From the NCBI GenBank assembly GCA_965208605.1, contig OZ242345.1:558001-622000 (forward strand): 64,000 bases of DNA. The letters are read 5' to 3'. This DNA is from UBA9659 sp965208605. GTDB taxonomy: Bacteria > Pseudomonadota > Gammaproteobacteria > Pseudomonadales > Azotimanducaceae. Under the pieces are notes generated by a model that worked only from the letters and a program-made list of their open reading frames with translations, was not told where the DNA came from and ran no database searches. A program made the position numbers and the translations under genes. Each line of letters opens with the position of its first letter. Positions within the stretch are counted from its first letter, which is position 1. Shown one piece after another: positions 24,001 through 39,000 of the stretch.

Positions 24001-27000
24001 GCAACAAAGTCGGTAACCGCTTCGGGGAAGGTGATATCGAATGACTGTTCGACGCCAATCACACCCGCGACCGTCATGGGGGCAAGGGTCGGTGGCGTGG
24101 TGTCTACGGTCACCGCGTCCAGGCGGGCTGCCGCGGAGTCAATGCCGGATACGGTCTGCACGACCTGCACCGCGTCCGCGGCGTATATGCCTTGCGTCAG
24201 GGTGAAACTGCTGCCGCTGCCAGCGGTGAAATCAGCGCCGCCATTGGTGGAGTATTTCCAGGCGGCAGCGGCCAGCACGCCCACATTCACTCGCCCATCG
24301 TTGGTGATGCCGTCGCTATTTGATTCACCGGTGTCGCGATTGAGCGCGAGGGTCGGCGACGGCAGGCTGCCCACGATCACGGCGCGGGTGAGTGTAACGC
24401 TATTGCCAGCCACATCAGTCGCGGTGTAGGTGTAGGTGAATCTGCCGTCAACGCTGGTATCCACTGCGGCAACGACCCTGTCAGCAGAGTCGGTAATCAC
24501 CGTGCTCAAGGTGTCGGGCTCGTCCCCGTCCAACACAGCACCCGTGGTGCCCAGATCGGTGTAAGCGCCGTCAACTGCCACGCGCAGGATCGCCGCCCCG
24601 TTCAGAGCCAGCGGCACCGGGGTGGTGTCTACGATATGTCTTATTATGAAATTAGCGGTCGTGAAATCTATATCCGCGGCGCGATTTCCGGACTCATCCA
24701 TGACATCGCTCACGCGCAACCTTAAGATGTTCGAATCATCACTAGTGCGCGGCGGCGCGGCGGTGATGGTATAGGTTACGCTATATCGGTTGGAGTCCTC
24801 GGCGGTGTCGGGGATGGCAACCATATCCAGTTGCCCGCTATAGGCTGCGGTATTAAGAAGGTAACGGGCGGCACCCGCGAGAGAATCCGTTGCCAGCGGT
24901 TCGGTCGACTGCAACACCACGGTCACGGTGTCATCAAGGTTCAGGAAGACATCGCGAGCGACCGCTACACCGTCGGTGTGCCTAATCTCGGCAAAGGAAA
25001 GTATGGGCGCGGTGGTGTCGCGCAGGATGGCGCTGCCGCGCACGGTGGCTTCGCTGGCGGGTCCGGTGCTACCGCCGGCGTTGGCAACGCTATCCGCGGC
25101 AAGGGTCAGGCTGAAGGCTACCGCAGTCGGAATGAAGGTGATGTCGTATTGCTTACCTCGAGTGGCGCCAGTAGTGAATTGTATGGTAACCACTACGGCG
25201 CCGGAAGCGGCGGTGTCGATGACCCTCAAACCGGTTACCACTTCGGAGAAGGTGATGCGTGCCGTCTCTGCCGCGCCAATCACCTGACCGGTGGCGGGGA
25301 CAAGCACAAATTCTTCCACCGTCGGCGCGGCAGGTGCCGCGGTGCCGCGCACGCTGACATCAACGGGGGGTCCCTGATTTCTGTTGCGAGTGTTGTCCCG
25401 AACCCCGTTGGCGGCAAGGGTCAGGGTGAACTCGGTCGCAGTCGGGGTGAAGGTGATGGTGTAGGTCGTGTTGCTACCGCTCACCTCAGTCACTCTGGCA
25501 CCGGTGGAAGTGCGGAAGTCTCCCCTCGCCAAACCGCTAATCCCTTTGGAGAAGTTGAGTTTGACCGTCCCTCGCGCGTTAATCATGGCACCGGTGATCA
25601 CATCAAAGTGCGCGTGCGGCGCGGTGGTATCAGTATTGAAGTCAGCTCGGGTCGCGCTGCCGCTCACGCTCCGCGCGGCAACGGGCTCTGCCGCGGGACC
25701 GGCATTGGCTGAGAGGTCGACAACGCTGTTGGCGTCCAGCGTCAGGGTGAATGATTCCGCAGTCGGGATGATGGTGATGGTGTAGGCGCTACCGGAGCCG
25801 CTCAGGGTAATTCTGCCGAAGATACCGGTGCCGGAGAAGTCGCTCGCTTCCAAACCAGTTACTGGCTCATCGAAGGTGAAATCGTGATCCTGTTCCTCGC
25901 CCACCACACCATCCGCAATCTCGTTGCCCAAGTTCACGCTCGGCGCGGTGTTGTCGGTGGTCGATGTCGCGCTGCCGCTCGCGCTCGCCGGGGTTGCCGG
26001 ACCCGTGTTCGGGGTGGCGGCGCCGTCGGCAATGCTATCCGCGGCAAGAATCAGGGTGAAGGTTGCCGCGGTCGGGGTGAAGGTGATGGTGTAGGTGGTT
26101 TGGTCGCCAGAGTCGGTAACGGCAGTTACCGTGGCACCGGTGGAAGTGGCGAAGTCGGTTTCATCCAAACCGGTTACTGCTTCGGAGAAGGTGATGGAAT
26201 GTGTCTCCGAGGCATTGTCAATGGTGCGGACAGCGGGGATGGGGTCGACAAAGGTCGTCACCGTCGGCGCGGTGTTGTCGGTGGTCGATGTCGCGCTGCC
26301 GCTCGCGCTCGCCGGGGTTGCCGGACCCGTGTTCGGCGGGTCGGCGCCATCGCTCACGCTATGCGCGGCAAGGGTCAGGGTGAAAGTTTCCGCGGTCGGG
26401 GTGAAGGTGATGGTGTAGGTGGTTTGGTCGCCAGAGTCGGTCACGGCAGTTACCGTGGCACCGGTGGAAGTGGCGAAGTCGGTTTCATCCAAACCGGTTA
26501 CTGCTTCGGAGAAGGTGATGGAATGTTCACCCGCGATGCCAACCCTACGCGCGGGGACGGTGTCGGGGATGGGGTCGACAAAGGTTATCACCGTCGGCGC
26601 GCCCTCTGCTCTGGCACTGCCGGTTACGCTCCTCGCGGCAACGGGATCTGCCGCCGGACCGGTATTGCTGGCTTCGTCGCTCACGCTATCCGCGTTAAGG
26701 ATCAGGGTGAAGGTTGCCGCCCTCGGGGTGAATACCATGCGGTAGGTGCTGGCGGTGTCTCGGAAAATCTGTTCCACATCGACACCTCTGGAATCACTAA
26801 AGTCGGTTTCATCCAAACCGGTTACTGCTTCGGAGAAGGTGAAGGCATATACCTGCCCAACGTTAATCACACCGATTTCCGTAATCTCGGGGAAGATCAC
26901 GCTCAGCGCGGGCGCCGCCGCGGTGGCACTCTCGAGCAGGAAATCTGCTGCGGGTCCAGCGTTACCTTGCTCAGCCAGACCATCATCAGCCAAGTCGTAC

Positions 27001-30000
27001 ACTGCTCCCGCTTTGAGGGTCAGGGTAAAGTTTTCCGCAATCGGGGTGAAGATGATGAAATGGTCGAATCCATCGCTGGAAACTCCATCCACGGTAGCAC
27101 CCTCGCCAACGAAATCTTCCACCGCCAAACCGATAATCGATTCGGAGAACCGGAGGAGCAGCCTCCGCTGGTTGTTAATAATATTGCCGCTACTGTCAAG
27201 GGGCTCCACTCTCGGCGGAATGCCGTCAAGGCGAATGTCATAACTCCAAGTCGTTTCAGCAAACTCGTTGCCGGCAAGATCGGCAACACCGCTCAAGATC
27301 AGATTGGTGTTGAATTTGGCGTCGCCAGCCTGCACCGTATAGACCACTTCATACCTGAGGGGGTCGATGGTTGCCTGCAAATTCATGGCGGGGTTATCGG
27401 CGAGTTGGACGGCAGCCACAAGCGACTCCGCGCTCAACGCTTCGCTGGAGACCAGCGTTATCGTCAGTTCATCACCGGTCCTGATATGGGTCCTCTCGCC
27501 ACCGGGCGCGCGCGGGGTGAATGTGAAGGGCTCTTGGTTGGGGATGCTCGGCGCGGTGGTGTCCACGCTAACCGCTTTGAGTAGTGCCGCGATGGAGTCA
27601 GCGCCGGCAAGTCTCTGCACCACCTGCACCGTGTTAGCGGCATAGTCGCCTTCGGGCAGGGTGAAGGAGGTAACGCCGGTGCCGGTGCCGGGGGTGAAGT
27701 CGGCGCCGCCATTGAGGGAGTATTCCCAAGCCGTAGCAGTCGCTGCCAGCGTTACATTCACCAGCCCATTGCTGGTGATGCCGTCGTCGTTTGCGAAACC
27801 GGTATCCACCGCCAACTCGATGAGCGGTGCGGCGGGTGCGGTGGTTACGGTGATGGTAACCGTATCGGTGTCGGTGTCGGTGGCGGAGTCAGCGGAATCA
27901 TCGGTAACGGTCAGGGTGAATACCAGCACCGCGGTGGTGTCCGGCGTGGTGAAGGTCGGGCTGGCGGTGGTGGCGCCGCTCAAGATAATGGGCGTGGCGG
28001 GCGGTGCAACGCTATCGGTTGAAGTATGCGTCCAAGCATACATCAGGGCACCATTTTCGGGGTCGCTGCTGCCAGAACCGTCCAGCGTTACGCTCGCGTC
28101 GATGGTCACGCTTCGGTCGTCGCCCGCACGGGCAACCGGCGGCTGGTTGGGCGCGGGTATCGCGCTGCCGGTTGCGCTCACCGCGGTTGCCGGACCCGTG
28201 TTCGGCGGGTCGGCGCCATCGCTCACGCTACCCGCGGCAAGGGTCAGGGTGAAAGTTTCCGCGCTCGGGGTGAAGGTGATGGTGTAGGTGTCGCCGGAGC
28301 CGCTCACGTCAGTTACCGTGGCACCGGTGGAAGTGGCGAAGTCGGTTTCATCCAAACCGGTTACGGCTTCGGAGAAGGTGATGTCGTGCTCACCCGCGAT
28401 GCCAACCATACGCGCGGGGACGGTGTTGGGGATGGGGTCGACAAAGGTTATCACCGTCGGCGCGGTGGTGTCCGGCGCGGCAATCACGACTTCGGTCGGT
28501 GCGCTTTCGACGACTCTGTTACCGAAGGCTCCGTTGGGGGCGAGGTGGTCGTAGTTGACGAGGACTCTAAAGGTATAGCCAATATCATCGGCTACCAGCA
28601 TGTAGGTATTGCTGTCGGGGCCAATGAGGGCATTGTCAGAGCCGACGCCGCTTAACGTTCTTTGCCATACATATTGGGTAACACTAACCCCGCCATCCGG
28701 GTCGGTTACTTCGCCCGCGGTCAAGACCTGCCCGACCTGCGCTATGCCGGTGATGGGGCCGATGCGTCCCGGCTCATTCACATTGGTCACCGTTACCGTG
28801 ACTTCAAGTGTGCTGCTCTCACTCGGCACGCCGTCATCGGTGGCGGTCACGGTAACTTGATATGAGTTGTCGGCGCCAACGTCCTGCGCGTCTTCAAAGT
28901 TCGGCGGAGTATTGAAAGTCAATACGCCGCTTGTGGGGTCAAGCGTAAACAAGCCCGCATCATCTGTGTCGGCGAGTGACCAGGTAATGGTGTTGCTCTC
29001 GGCATCCATCGCAGTGTAGGTCGCTACTGGCGTGGTTATGGGCGTGTTCTCGACGACACTCGGCGTCGCACTACCGCTGGTGATGACCGGCGCGGTGTTG
29101 ATTGCCGGCTGTCTGGGCGCGGGCGTCGTGGTAGTAACGGCGGCACCATCGGGGAGGGCTTGGCCAGTGGCGGTGCGCAAATCCGCCGGGCTGGTGGTAG
29201 TTAATGTCGTTACCCGTGTATCGCGCAGGTCCACCGTGTCCGCTACTACTTCATAGCCCACCACCGCGCTGCCGGCGGCGATGCTAAGCACGCGCACATC
29301 AGCGGCAGAAGCAGACAACAAGGTCGCAATGCCCGCGACGAAGTTGCTCTTATCAAACTCGGCGGTGGTGATGCCGGGAATGGTCATGGTGGCAACGAAT
29401 CTCGGTTTGTCTTCGGTTTCCATTGCCGCTAGCGCCGCGCTGCCGGTCGCGCTTGCCGCGCTGTTGTCGTTGCCATTGGTGTCGCTCACCGCGCCCGCGG
29501 CGATGCTCAGGGTTACCGTGCCGGCCGCGGTCGGGGTATAGGTTACGACAAAGGTGGTGCTGCTACCGCTGGCCGGGTCAATGCTATTCACGGTGCCAGT
29601 GGAAACGGCAAAATCGCTAGCCGTCAAACCGCTAACCGCTTGCTCGAAGGTAACCCGCACGCTTGCCGTATTATCGACCGTGGATTCGCCCAGAGGCGGG
29701 ATGGTTACTGTCAACGGCGTGGCAACCGGCGCGGTTACGGTGATGGTTACCGTGTCGCTGTGGGTGCTGGTGGCGGTATCGCCGGAATCATCGGTTACGG
29801 TCAGGGTGAACACCAGCACCGCGGCGGTCGCCGGTGCGGTGAAGGTGGGACCGGCGATAGCGGCATCGTTCAAGGTTACATTCGTGCCGCTGGTCTGCGT
29901 CCATGAATATGTCAGGGCATCGTCATCGCCATCGGGGTCGGTAGCTGTGCCGTCCAGCGTTACCAACGCGTCGACGGTCACGCTCTGATCGGCTCCGGCC

Positions 30001-33000
30001 TCAGCGGTTGGCGCGGTGTTGGCGGCGGTGCCGGTCGCGGTGCCGGTCACGCGCCTGTCTGCCACGGGATCTGCCGCCGGACCATCGTTGTCGTTGAGGC
30101 CGGTTACGCTATTGGCGGCAAGGGTTATGGTGAAGGTGTTCGCGCTTGGGATGATGGCGATGGTGTAGGCATCGCCGGAGCCGTCAAGGTTGGTTGCCCG
30201 GCCACCGATGACGGTGAAGTCGGTGACAGCCAGCCCGGTTACCGCCTCATCGAAGGTGAAGTCGTGCTCCAGTTCCTCGCCAATCTCACCCTCGGCAATG
30301 GTGCCAAATAGCACGCGCGGCGGGGTGGCGCGGGTTACGGTGATGGTTACCGTGTCGCTGTGGGTGCTGGTGGCGGTATCGCCGGAATCATCGGTGACGG
30401 TCAGGGTGAAGACCAGCACCGTGGCGCTAGCCGGCGCGGTGAAGGTGGCCGTGGCGGTGTCGGCGTTGGTCAAGGGGATAACCGTGGCGGGCGTATCACC
30501 ATCGGTTGAAGTATGCGTCCATTCATAACTCTGGATAGTTCCATCGGGGTCGGTGCTGGCGGTGCCGGTCAGCGTTACTGTTGCGCCGGTATCCACTTCC
30601 TGCGCGTCTCCCGCATCGGCAACTGGCGGCTGATTGGTGGCGACCGGTGCGGTCACGGTGATGGTTACCGTGTCGCTGTGGCTGAGGGGGGCATCGGCAT
30701 CATCATCGGTTACGGTCAAGGTGAATATCAGCACCGCGGCGGTGTCCGGGGTGAAGGTCGCCGTGTCGGTGGTGGCGCCGCTCAAGGTAATTGCCGGGCT
30801 GGGCGTACCACCATCGGTTGAAGTATGCACCCATGCATAACTCTGGATAGTGCCATCGGAGTCGCTGCTGCCAGTGCCGGTCAGCGTTACTGTTGCGCCG
30901 GTATCCACTTCCTGCGCGTCTCCCGCATCGGCAACTGGCGGCTGATTGGTGGCGACCGGTGCGGTCACGGTGATGGTTACCGTGTCGCTGTGGCTGAGGG
31001 GGGCATCGGCATCATCATCGGTTACGGTCAAGGTGAACACCAGTACCGCGGCGGTGGCCGGTGCGGTGAAGGTGGCCGTGGCGGTGTCGGCGTTGGTCAA
31101 GGGGATAACCGTGGCGGGCGTATCACCACCGGTTGAAGTATGCGTCCAGGCATAAGTCAGGACATCGTCCGTATCGGGGTCGGTAGCAGAGCCGCTCAGC
31201 GTTACTTCCACGCCGGTGGTCACGCTCTGGTCGTCGCCGGCATTAGCCACTGGCGGCTGGTTGACCGTGGCGGCCACCGCGGTGCCGCTCGCGCTCACCT
31301 CGTTTGCCGGACCGGTGAGGCCCGCGAGGTCGGCAACGCTATCCGCGGCAAGGGTCAGGCTGAAAGTTTCCCCGGTCGGGGTGAAGGTGATGGTGTAGGT
31401 GGTTTGGTCGCTGCTGGTAACGTCCGTTATCGTGGCACCAGTGGCGGTGAAGTCGCTCGCTTCCAAACCGGTTACCGCTTCGGAGAAGGTGATGGTGTGC
31501 GTCTCCAAGGCATTGTCAATGGTGCGGACATCGGGGATGGGGTCAAAGGTCACCACGTTCGGTGCGGGGTGGTCAAATCGAATATCACTGTCGGTAACGA
31601 AAACAGACAGCCTATTGCGGGTAGAACCGACGGCAAACAGTCGTCCAAGGCTAAAAAACACAAGGTCACCGTCATTCGCTCTGGCAACCTCCTCGGTCAC
31701 CGTCCAGGTCGCACTGTAATCATTGTCATCGCCTTCTGTCGGCGAGATTCGCCCGGCGCCAGCGATGTCCGGCTCCGGCGTATTTCCCAATGCCTGATTG
31801 ACGCTGAAGGTCAGGGTCAGAATGTCGCCGACTGTGGCGAAGTTTCCAGGGTTACTGCTGGTCAGTTCAGGGTCTGCGGTAAAGGCAAGGACAAGCTCCT
31901 CCGCAGTGGCATCTATGAACACCGACTCGGCGGGTCCCACTTCCCCGCTGGAGATGATGATTACGCTATTGGCGGCAAGGGTCAGGCGGAAGGATGCCGC
32001 GGTCGGGGTGAAACTGACGGTATAGAAGTCGTCGCCGAAATCGTCAAGGCCGGTTACTGTGGCACCGCGGGTGGAGAAATCAGTTTGCTCCAAGCCAGTT
32101 ACTCCCTCGGAGAAGGTGAGGTTGACCTCTGATCGCTGGCCAATAATGGCGCCAGTGATGTTCGCAAATTCTGCGGTCAGTGCGGCGACCGGTGCGGTTA
32201 CAGTGATGGTTACCGTGGCGGTGCTGGCATCGGTGCCATCGGTTACGCTCAGGGTGAAGACCAGCACCGCGGCGGTGTCCGCGGTGAAGGTCGGACTGGC
32301 GGTGGTGGGATTAGTCAAGGTAATGAGCGGGCTGGGCGCACCACCATCGGTTGAAGTATGCGTCCAGGAGTAGGTCAGGGCATCGCTATCGGGGTCACTA
32401 CTGCCAGAGCCGTCCAGCGTTACTTCCGTGCCGGTGGTTACATCCTGCGCGGCGCCGGCATTGGCAATCGGAAACTGGTTGCCCGGCAGCGCGGTGCCGC
32501 TCACGCTTGCCGCCGCGTTCGGGTTGCTGGCGGCGTCTGTCACGCTACCCGCGTCAAGGGTCAGGGTGAAGGTTATTGCGCTTGGGATGAGGGTGAGGGT
32601 GTAGGCCTTGTCGGCGCCACTCACGGCAGTTACGGCGACACCGGTGCCGGAGAAATCATCCCTCGCCAAACCGGTTACCGCTTCGGAGAAGGTGATGTCG
32701 TGCTCCTGCGCGACCTCAACCTCACCTTCGGCAATAGTGCCGAAGTTCACAGTCGGCGCGGTCTCGTCGGCTTGCACGGCGGCGGTCGGTGCGCTGATAA
32801 CGCTCTTTGTTTTGCTGTCGAAGGCGTCGGTGTATTCGGCCAACACAGAAATGGTCTTGCCAAGATCACCTGCGACCAGCGTGTATTTGCCGCTTATGGC
32901 TGTGTTGTCGGGGCCGACGCCGTCCCATTCATAGCTGCTGACACTAACGCCGCCATCCGGGTCGGTTACTTCGGCGGTCAATTCCTGCCCGACCTGCGCG

Positions 33001-36000
33001 ACGCCGCTGATGGTTACCATACCCGCTTCATCCACATTGGTAATCGTAACCGTAACCGCAAGTTCACTACTCGCGCTCGGCACGCCGTTATCGGTGGCGG
33101 TAACGGTAATCTCGTAGGTGGACTTGGTTTCATAGTCCGGCACAGTGTTGAAAGTCAATACGCCGCTTTCGCGGTTGAGCGTAAAGGACGCCGCATCGGT
33201 GCCAGTCAGTGACCAGGTAATGTCGTTGTCGTCGCTCTCAACATCGGTCGCGGTGTAGGTCGCTACTAGTGTGGTTATGGGTGTGTTCTCGGCATAATCC
33301 ACTGCCGCATTTTCGATGGCGATGACCGGCGCGGTGTTGGCATCACGATTAACGGTAACTGCGTAGTTTTTAATGGTGGTGCCGTCCTCGGCGGTAACAG
33401 CAATAACAAATCGGGTCGTGTCTTTGTTGATTCCAAAATTCTCGGAAGCGGAACCAGTGGCGGACTCGGAACCGTCCAGATCCACTTCGGCATTGGGATT
33501 AACAGAAGTCGCCGCGATGGTAACGCTGGTCGTGCCAGTCGGCACATCCGCGGTGTATTCGGTCGTGTCGGGCGCGAAGGGTTCATTCAGCGCGACCGCG
33601 GCGCCGCCAACCGTTAGCGTTAACGTAGCCAGATTGGCATTCACGATGGGTGTCAGTTCGAGGCGAGTAACGACGACGGTGTAGGTTCTTCCATTGCTGG
33701 TGGTACCGGTAACCCTGATGGTTACGGTATTTTCGCCTTCTATCAGGTTAATCGGCTCGGAGGCTGCGGCACTTTCAACCGCGGCGCCAGCAATGGTTAC
33801 GCTTGCGGCGGCGTTAGCCAGAGTCGGTGTGAATGTAACGCTGGATACCCCACCACCCACTTCGGCGGTGTAATGCGTGTTGCCGCGTGTAAAGTCGGGC
33901 GACAAGGTGCCAGCCGAAATAGTCAAGCCGGTCAAGTCCGCACTGGAGTCGACGGCTCGCGCAGTGAGGGTTCGGCTCACCGGCTCGGCCGGTCCGGTGG
34001 CGCCGTTGGGTCCGGTAACGCTGTGGGCGGCAAGGGTCAGGGTTAAACGTGTCGATGTAGCGGTGAAGAAGAATCTATATCTACCGCCGCCTCTGTGGCT
34101 GATACCGGTAACTCTCGTGACACCTATGGAATTGGAGAAATCGCTCGACGTAAAGCCTGTTACCTCTACCCCCTCGTTAGTTACTGGGTCGCGGAAGTTG
34201 ATGCTTGCTTCGGTGACGAACCCTACCTTGGCAACGAGTGAAGGCGTATTAATTCTCGCGCTGGGCCCGACCGGCTCGGTTACGGTGATGGTTACCGTGT
34301 CGCTGTGGGTGTTGGTGTCGGTATCGCCGGAATCATCGGTTACGGTCAGGGTGAAGACCAGCACCGCGGCATCGTCCGGTGCGGTGAAGGTCGCCATGGC
34401 GGGGTTGGTGGAGTCGGGGGTCACAGTAATTGCCGTGCCGGATGTGGGCGCACTACTATCGGTCAAAGTATGCGTCCAGAGGTAGGTCAGGGTGCCAGAT
34501 TCGGGGTCGCTGCTGGTGCTACCGTCCAGCGTTACTGTCGCGCCGGTATTCACTCCCTGATCGGTTCCCGCCTCGGCAACTGGCGGCTGGTTGGCGGCTT
34601 GCACGGCGGCGGTCGGTGCGCTGGTGGCGGTCTTGCCGTCGCCGAAACTATCGGTGTAAGTGGCGATCACTCGAATGCTCTTGCCAACTTCGGTTACAGT
34701 CGGGGTGTAGGCCGCCGCGTCAGTAGCGCCAGTGATGGCGTTGCCGTCCGCGTCTTGCCATTGATACGTAATGCCGGTTACCGGTGAATCCGGGTCGGTT
34801 ACTTCGGCGGTCAATTCCTGCCCGACCTGCGCGACGCCGGTGATGGTTACCATACCCGCTTCATCCTCATTGGTCACCGTTACCGTTACCGCAAGTGGTT
34901 CGCTGCTCATATTCGGGTCGCCGTTATCGGTGGCGGTAACGGTAACTTCATATACGTTGTCGGCGTCAGCGTCCTGCGCGTCTTCATAGTTCGGCGGCGT
35001 GTTGAAAGTCAATACGCCGCTTGTGCCGTCAAGCCTAAAGAATGACGCATCCGTGCCACCGAGTGACCAGGTAATGGTGTCGCCGTCATCAACATCAGTC
35101 GCGGTGTAGGCCGCTACTAGTGTGGTTATGGGCGTGTTCTCGGCATAATCCACCGCCGCATTTTCGATGGCGATAACTGGCGCGGTGTTGGTGACTGGCG
35201 CAGTCGCGGTGCCGCTCGCGGTTACCGCGGCGATCACATTGCCGGCGCCATCGGTTACTCTGCCGGAGTTATTGAAGGTGACGCTCACCAAGCCCGCTGC
35301 TAGCGGCGTGAAGGTAACCGCATGCTCGCTAGATCCCGAAACAACAGCAAAACTCAGGTCTTTGGCATTGACTGCCGTGAAATCGGTTAACGCCAGCGAC
35401 TGGTGTTCCCCTTCGTCTGATATGTTTAATGTGATCGTCGCCGCCGTATCCACGAGCAAGCCGGTGAGCGAGGCGGGGGTGAAGGTAGCGGTCGGTGCGG
35501 TTATATCAATTTGAATCGCACTCGTGGCAACTTCAGGGTCAAGCCTATTGTCGGCATTATCGGCCGCGGTCATTGTGCCAATGTCATAAGCCACCAGTGC
35601 GCCATCCGTAACCTGCGCCGCGACCACGCTATAGGTCGCAGTGTAACTGTTGCCCGCGCCTTCGACTACTGTGGCGGCCTGCCCGGCAATGGTCACCGTT
35701 GGCTCGCTTGCCAATGGCAGATTAACGGTGAAGGTCAGGCTCAACGTGTCGCCGTCTATGGCGTAATCGCCAGCGTTATCGCTGGTGAGCGCGGGTTCTT
35801 CGTCGACGACAAAGGCAAGTGCCGGTTGCACGATGACACTGCGGGTCACCTGCGTGGCATCATTACCGGCGGCATCGGTTGCGTCGTAGGTAATGGTGTA
35901 GGTGCCGGCGGTGGTGGCGGCGTCTACTGCACTCCTATCCGCGGTGACCACCACGCTGACATCCACTGCATCCATGGCGGTGGCACCGGGGTCGGTGTAA

Positions 36001-39000
36001 TCAGTGCCGACCACGACTGTGTTGCCCTCTGCGGTGTCGTTGGTCAGGGTGATGACCGGCGCAACCACATCAATTTGAATAGCACTCGTGACAACTTCAG
36101 GGTCAAGGGCATTGGTGGGATTATCGGCGGCGGTCATTGCGTCTATGTCATAAGCCGCCAGGGCGCCATCCGTAACCTGCGCCGCGACCACCGTATAGGT
36201 CGCGGTGTAACTGTTGCCCGTGCTGGTCACCGTGGCACTCTGCCCGGCAATGGTCACGCTTGGCTCGCTTGCCAATGGCAGATTAACGGTGAAGGTCAGG
36301 CTCAACGTGTCGCCGTCTATGGCGTAATCGCCAGCGTTATCGCTGGCGAGCGCGGGTCCTGTGGTAATGGCAAGGACAGGCTGCACGATGATGGTTACCG
36401 TATCGCTGTGGCTGGCGGGGGTAGCGGCATCATCGGTGACGGTCAGGGTGAATATCAGTTCCCCGGCGGTGTCCGGCGCGGTGAAGGTCGCCGTGGCGGT
36501 GTCGGCGTTGGTCAAGGGGATAACCGGGGCGGGCGTATCACCATCGGTTGAAGTATGCGTCCAGAGGTATGTCAGGACACCAGATTCGGGGTCGCTACTG
36601 CCAGAGCCGTCCAGCGTTACTCCCGTGCTGGTGGTCACGCTCTGCGCGGCACCCGCCTCGGCAACTGGCGGCTGGTTGGTGACCGGTGCCGCAACCACCG
36701 CGGTGGTTGCCGCGCTGGTAAGGGTCTTGCCGGTGCCATGACCGTCGGTGTAAGTGACCATGACTTGAATGGTCTGGTCAATATCCGCTACTAGCGGCGT
36801 GTAGGTCTCGCTGGTGGCACCGCTGATGTCGGTATAGTCGCCGCCGTCACTTGCCGCGCTTTGCCATTGATAAGTGGTAACAGTAACCGGCGTAGACGGC
36901 GAATCCGGGTCGGTTACTTCGCCGGCAGTCAATTCCTGCCCGACCTGCGCGATGCCGATAATGGCGCCGATGGTGCCCGGCTCTTCCTCATTGGTAACGG
37001 TAACCGTCACCTCAAGTGTGCTGGTCTCATTCGGCGTGCCGTCATCGGTGGCGGTAACGGTGACTTGATATTCGTTGTCGGCGTCAGCGTCCTGCGCGTC
37101 TTCATAGTTCGGCGGCGTGTTGAAAGTCAATACGCCGCTTGTGCCGTCAAGCGTAAAGAATGACGCATCCGTGCCCGTGAGTGCCCAGGTAATGGTGTTT
37201 TTCTCGACATCAGTCGCGGTGTAGGTCGTCACTACTGTGGTTATGGGTGCGTTCTCGGGATGATTCACCGTTTGGTTACCAGCGTCGATACTCGGCGCGG
37301 TGTTGGTGACAACCGGTTCGGGTACGGTAACGGTGCGGGTTACCGGCGTGGCGGCATTAGTGGCGGTGTCGGTCGCGCTGTAGGTGATGATATAGGTGCC
37401 GGCGATGTCGGTGTCTACTGTTTCAACCGTAGTGCCACCAAAAGTAATCACCGTGGTGACCTCCACACTAGCATCCACATCGTCCGTGGCGGTGGCGCCC
37501 GCATCTGTGTAGGTGTCGCCCAGAGTCAGGGTGACAGTTGCGGCACCATTCAGGCTAATGACCGGTGGAGTGGTGTCCGCAACCGTGACCACTTGGTCAG
37601 CGGTCGCTTCATTGCCCGCAGCATCGGTCGCGGTCCAGGTGATGGTGGTGTCGCCTAGCGGGAAGGTCTCCGGCGCGTTGTCGGTGATGGTGCCGTCGGG
37701 GGAAGTCGCGGTGCCGTAGTTGGATTCGCCAAACGTGCTCAGGGCAGCCGTTGCTTCCAAGGTTATGGCAACCGGCGCGGTGATGTCTGGTGCGGTCACA
37801 TCAATTTGGAACCCACTGGTAACCGCTTCAGGGTCAAGGGTATTGGCGGCATTATCGGCGGCGGTCATTTCGTCAATGTCATAAGCCACCAGTTCGCCAT
37901 CCGTAACCTGCGCAGATGCCACCAGATAGGTCGCGGTGTAACTGTTGCCCGTGCCTTCTGTCGCCGTGACGCCCTGCCCGGCAATGGTCACGCTTGGGGA
38001 GTTTGCCAATGGCAGATTAACGGTGAAGGTCAGGCTCAACGTGTTGCCGTCTATGGCGTAATCGCCAGCGTTATCGCTGGTGAGCGCGGGTCCTGTGGTA
38101 ATGGCAAGGACAGGCTGCACGATGACGGTGCGGGTTACCTGCGCGGCGGGATTACCGGCGGCGTCCATTGCGTTATAGGTAATGATGTAGGTGCCGGCGG
38201 CGGCGGTGCTGTCTACTGTATCGCCACCCGTGGTGACCTCCACACTAGCATCCACATCGTCCGTGGCGGTGGCGCCCGCATCTTCGTAGGTATCGCCCAG
38301 AGTCAGGGTGACAGTCGCGGCACCATTCAGGGCGATGACCGGTGCGGTGGTGTCAGCCGGGGTCGGCGCGGTCACGGTGATGGTTACTGTATCGGCGTGG
38401 CTGGCGGGGGTAGCGGCATCATCGGTTACGGTCAGGGTGAATATCAGCACCGCGGCGGTGGCCGGTGCGGTGAAGGTGGCCGTGGCGGTGTCGGCGTTGG
38501 TCAAGGGGATAACCGTGGCGGGCGCACCAGCATCGGTTGATGTATGCACCCAGGCATAAGTCAGGGCATCGTCCGTATCGGGGTCGCTACTGCCGGTGCC
38601 GGTCAGCGTTACTTCCGTGCCGGTGGTCACGCTTTGATCGACACCCGCATTAGCAGTTGGCGACTGGTTGATGACCGGTGCCGCAACCACCGCGGTGGTT
38701 GCCGTGCTGGTAAGGGTCTTGCCGGTGCCATGACCGTCGGTGTAAGTGACCATGACTCGAATGGTCTGGTCAATATCCGCTACTAGCGGCGTGTAGGTCT
38801 CGCTGGTGGCACCGCTGATGTCGGCATAGTCGCCGCCGTCACTTGCCGCGCTTTGCCATTGATAAGTGGTAACAGTAACCGGCGTAGACGGCGAATCCGG
38901 GTCGGTTACTTCGCCGGCAGTCAATTCCTGCCCCACTTGAACGATGCCGATGATGGCGCCGATGGTGCCCTCTTCATCCTCATTGGTCACCGTTACCGTT

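Noticed and set aside
25884..27584. A 566-codon plus-strand frame, and many other plus-strand frames of 60-420 codons between 5 and 51.6 kb
   Set aside because: They mirror the GC-rich repeated codons of the giant gene on the opposite strand. Their products are low-complexity (GEGDGVGG, RGRYGDGYR) and repeat wherever the domains repeat.
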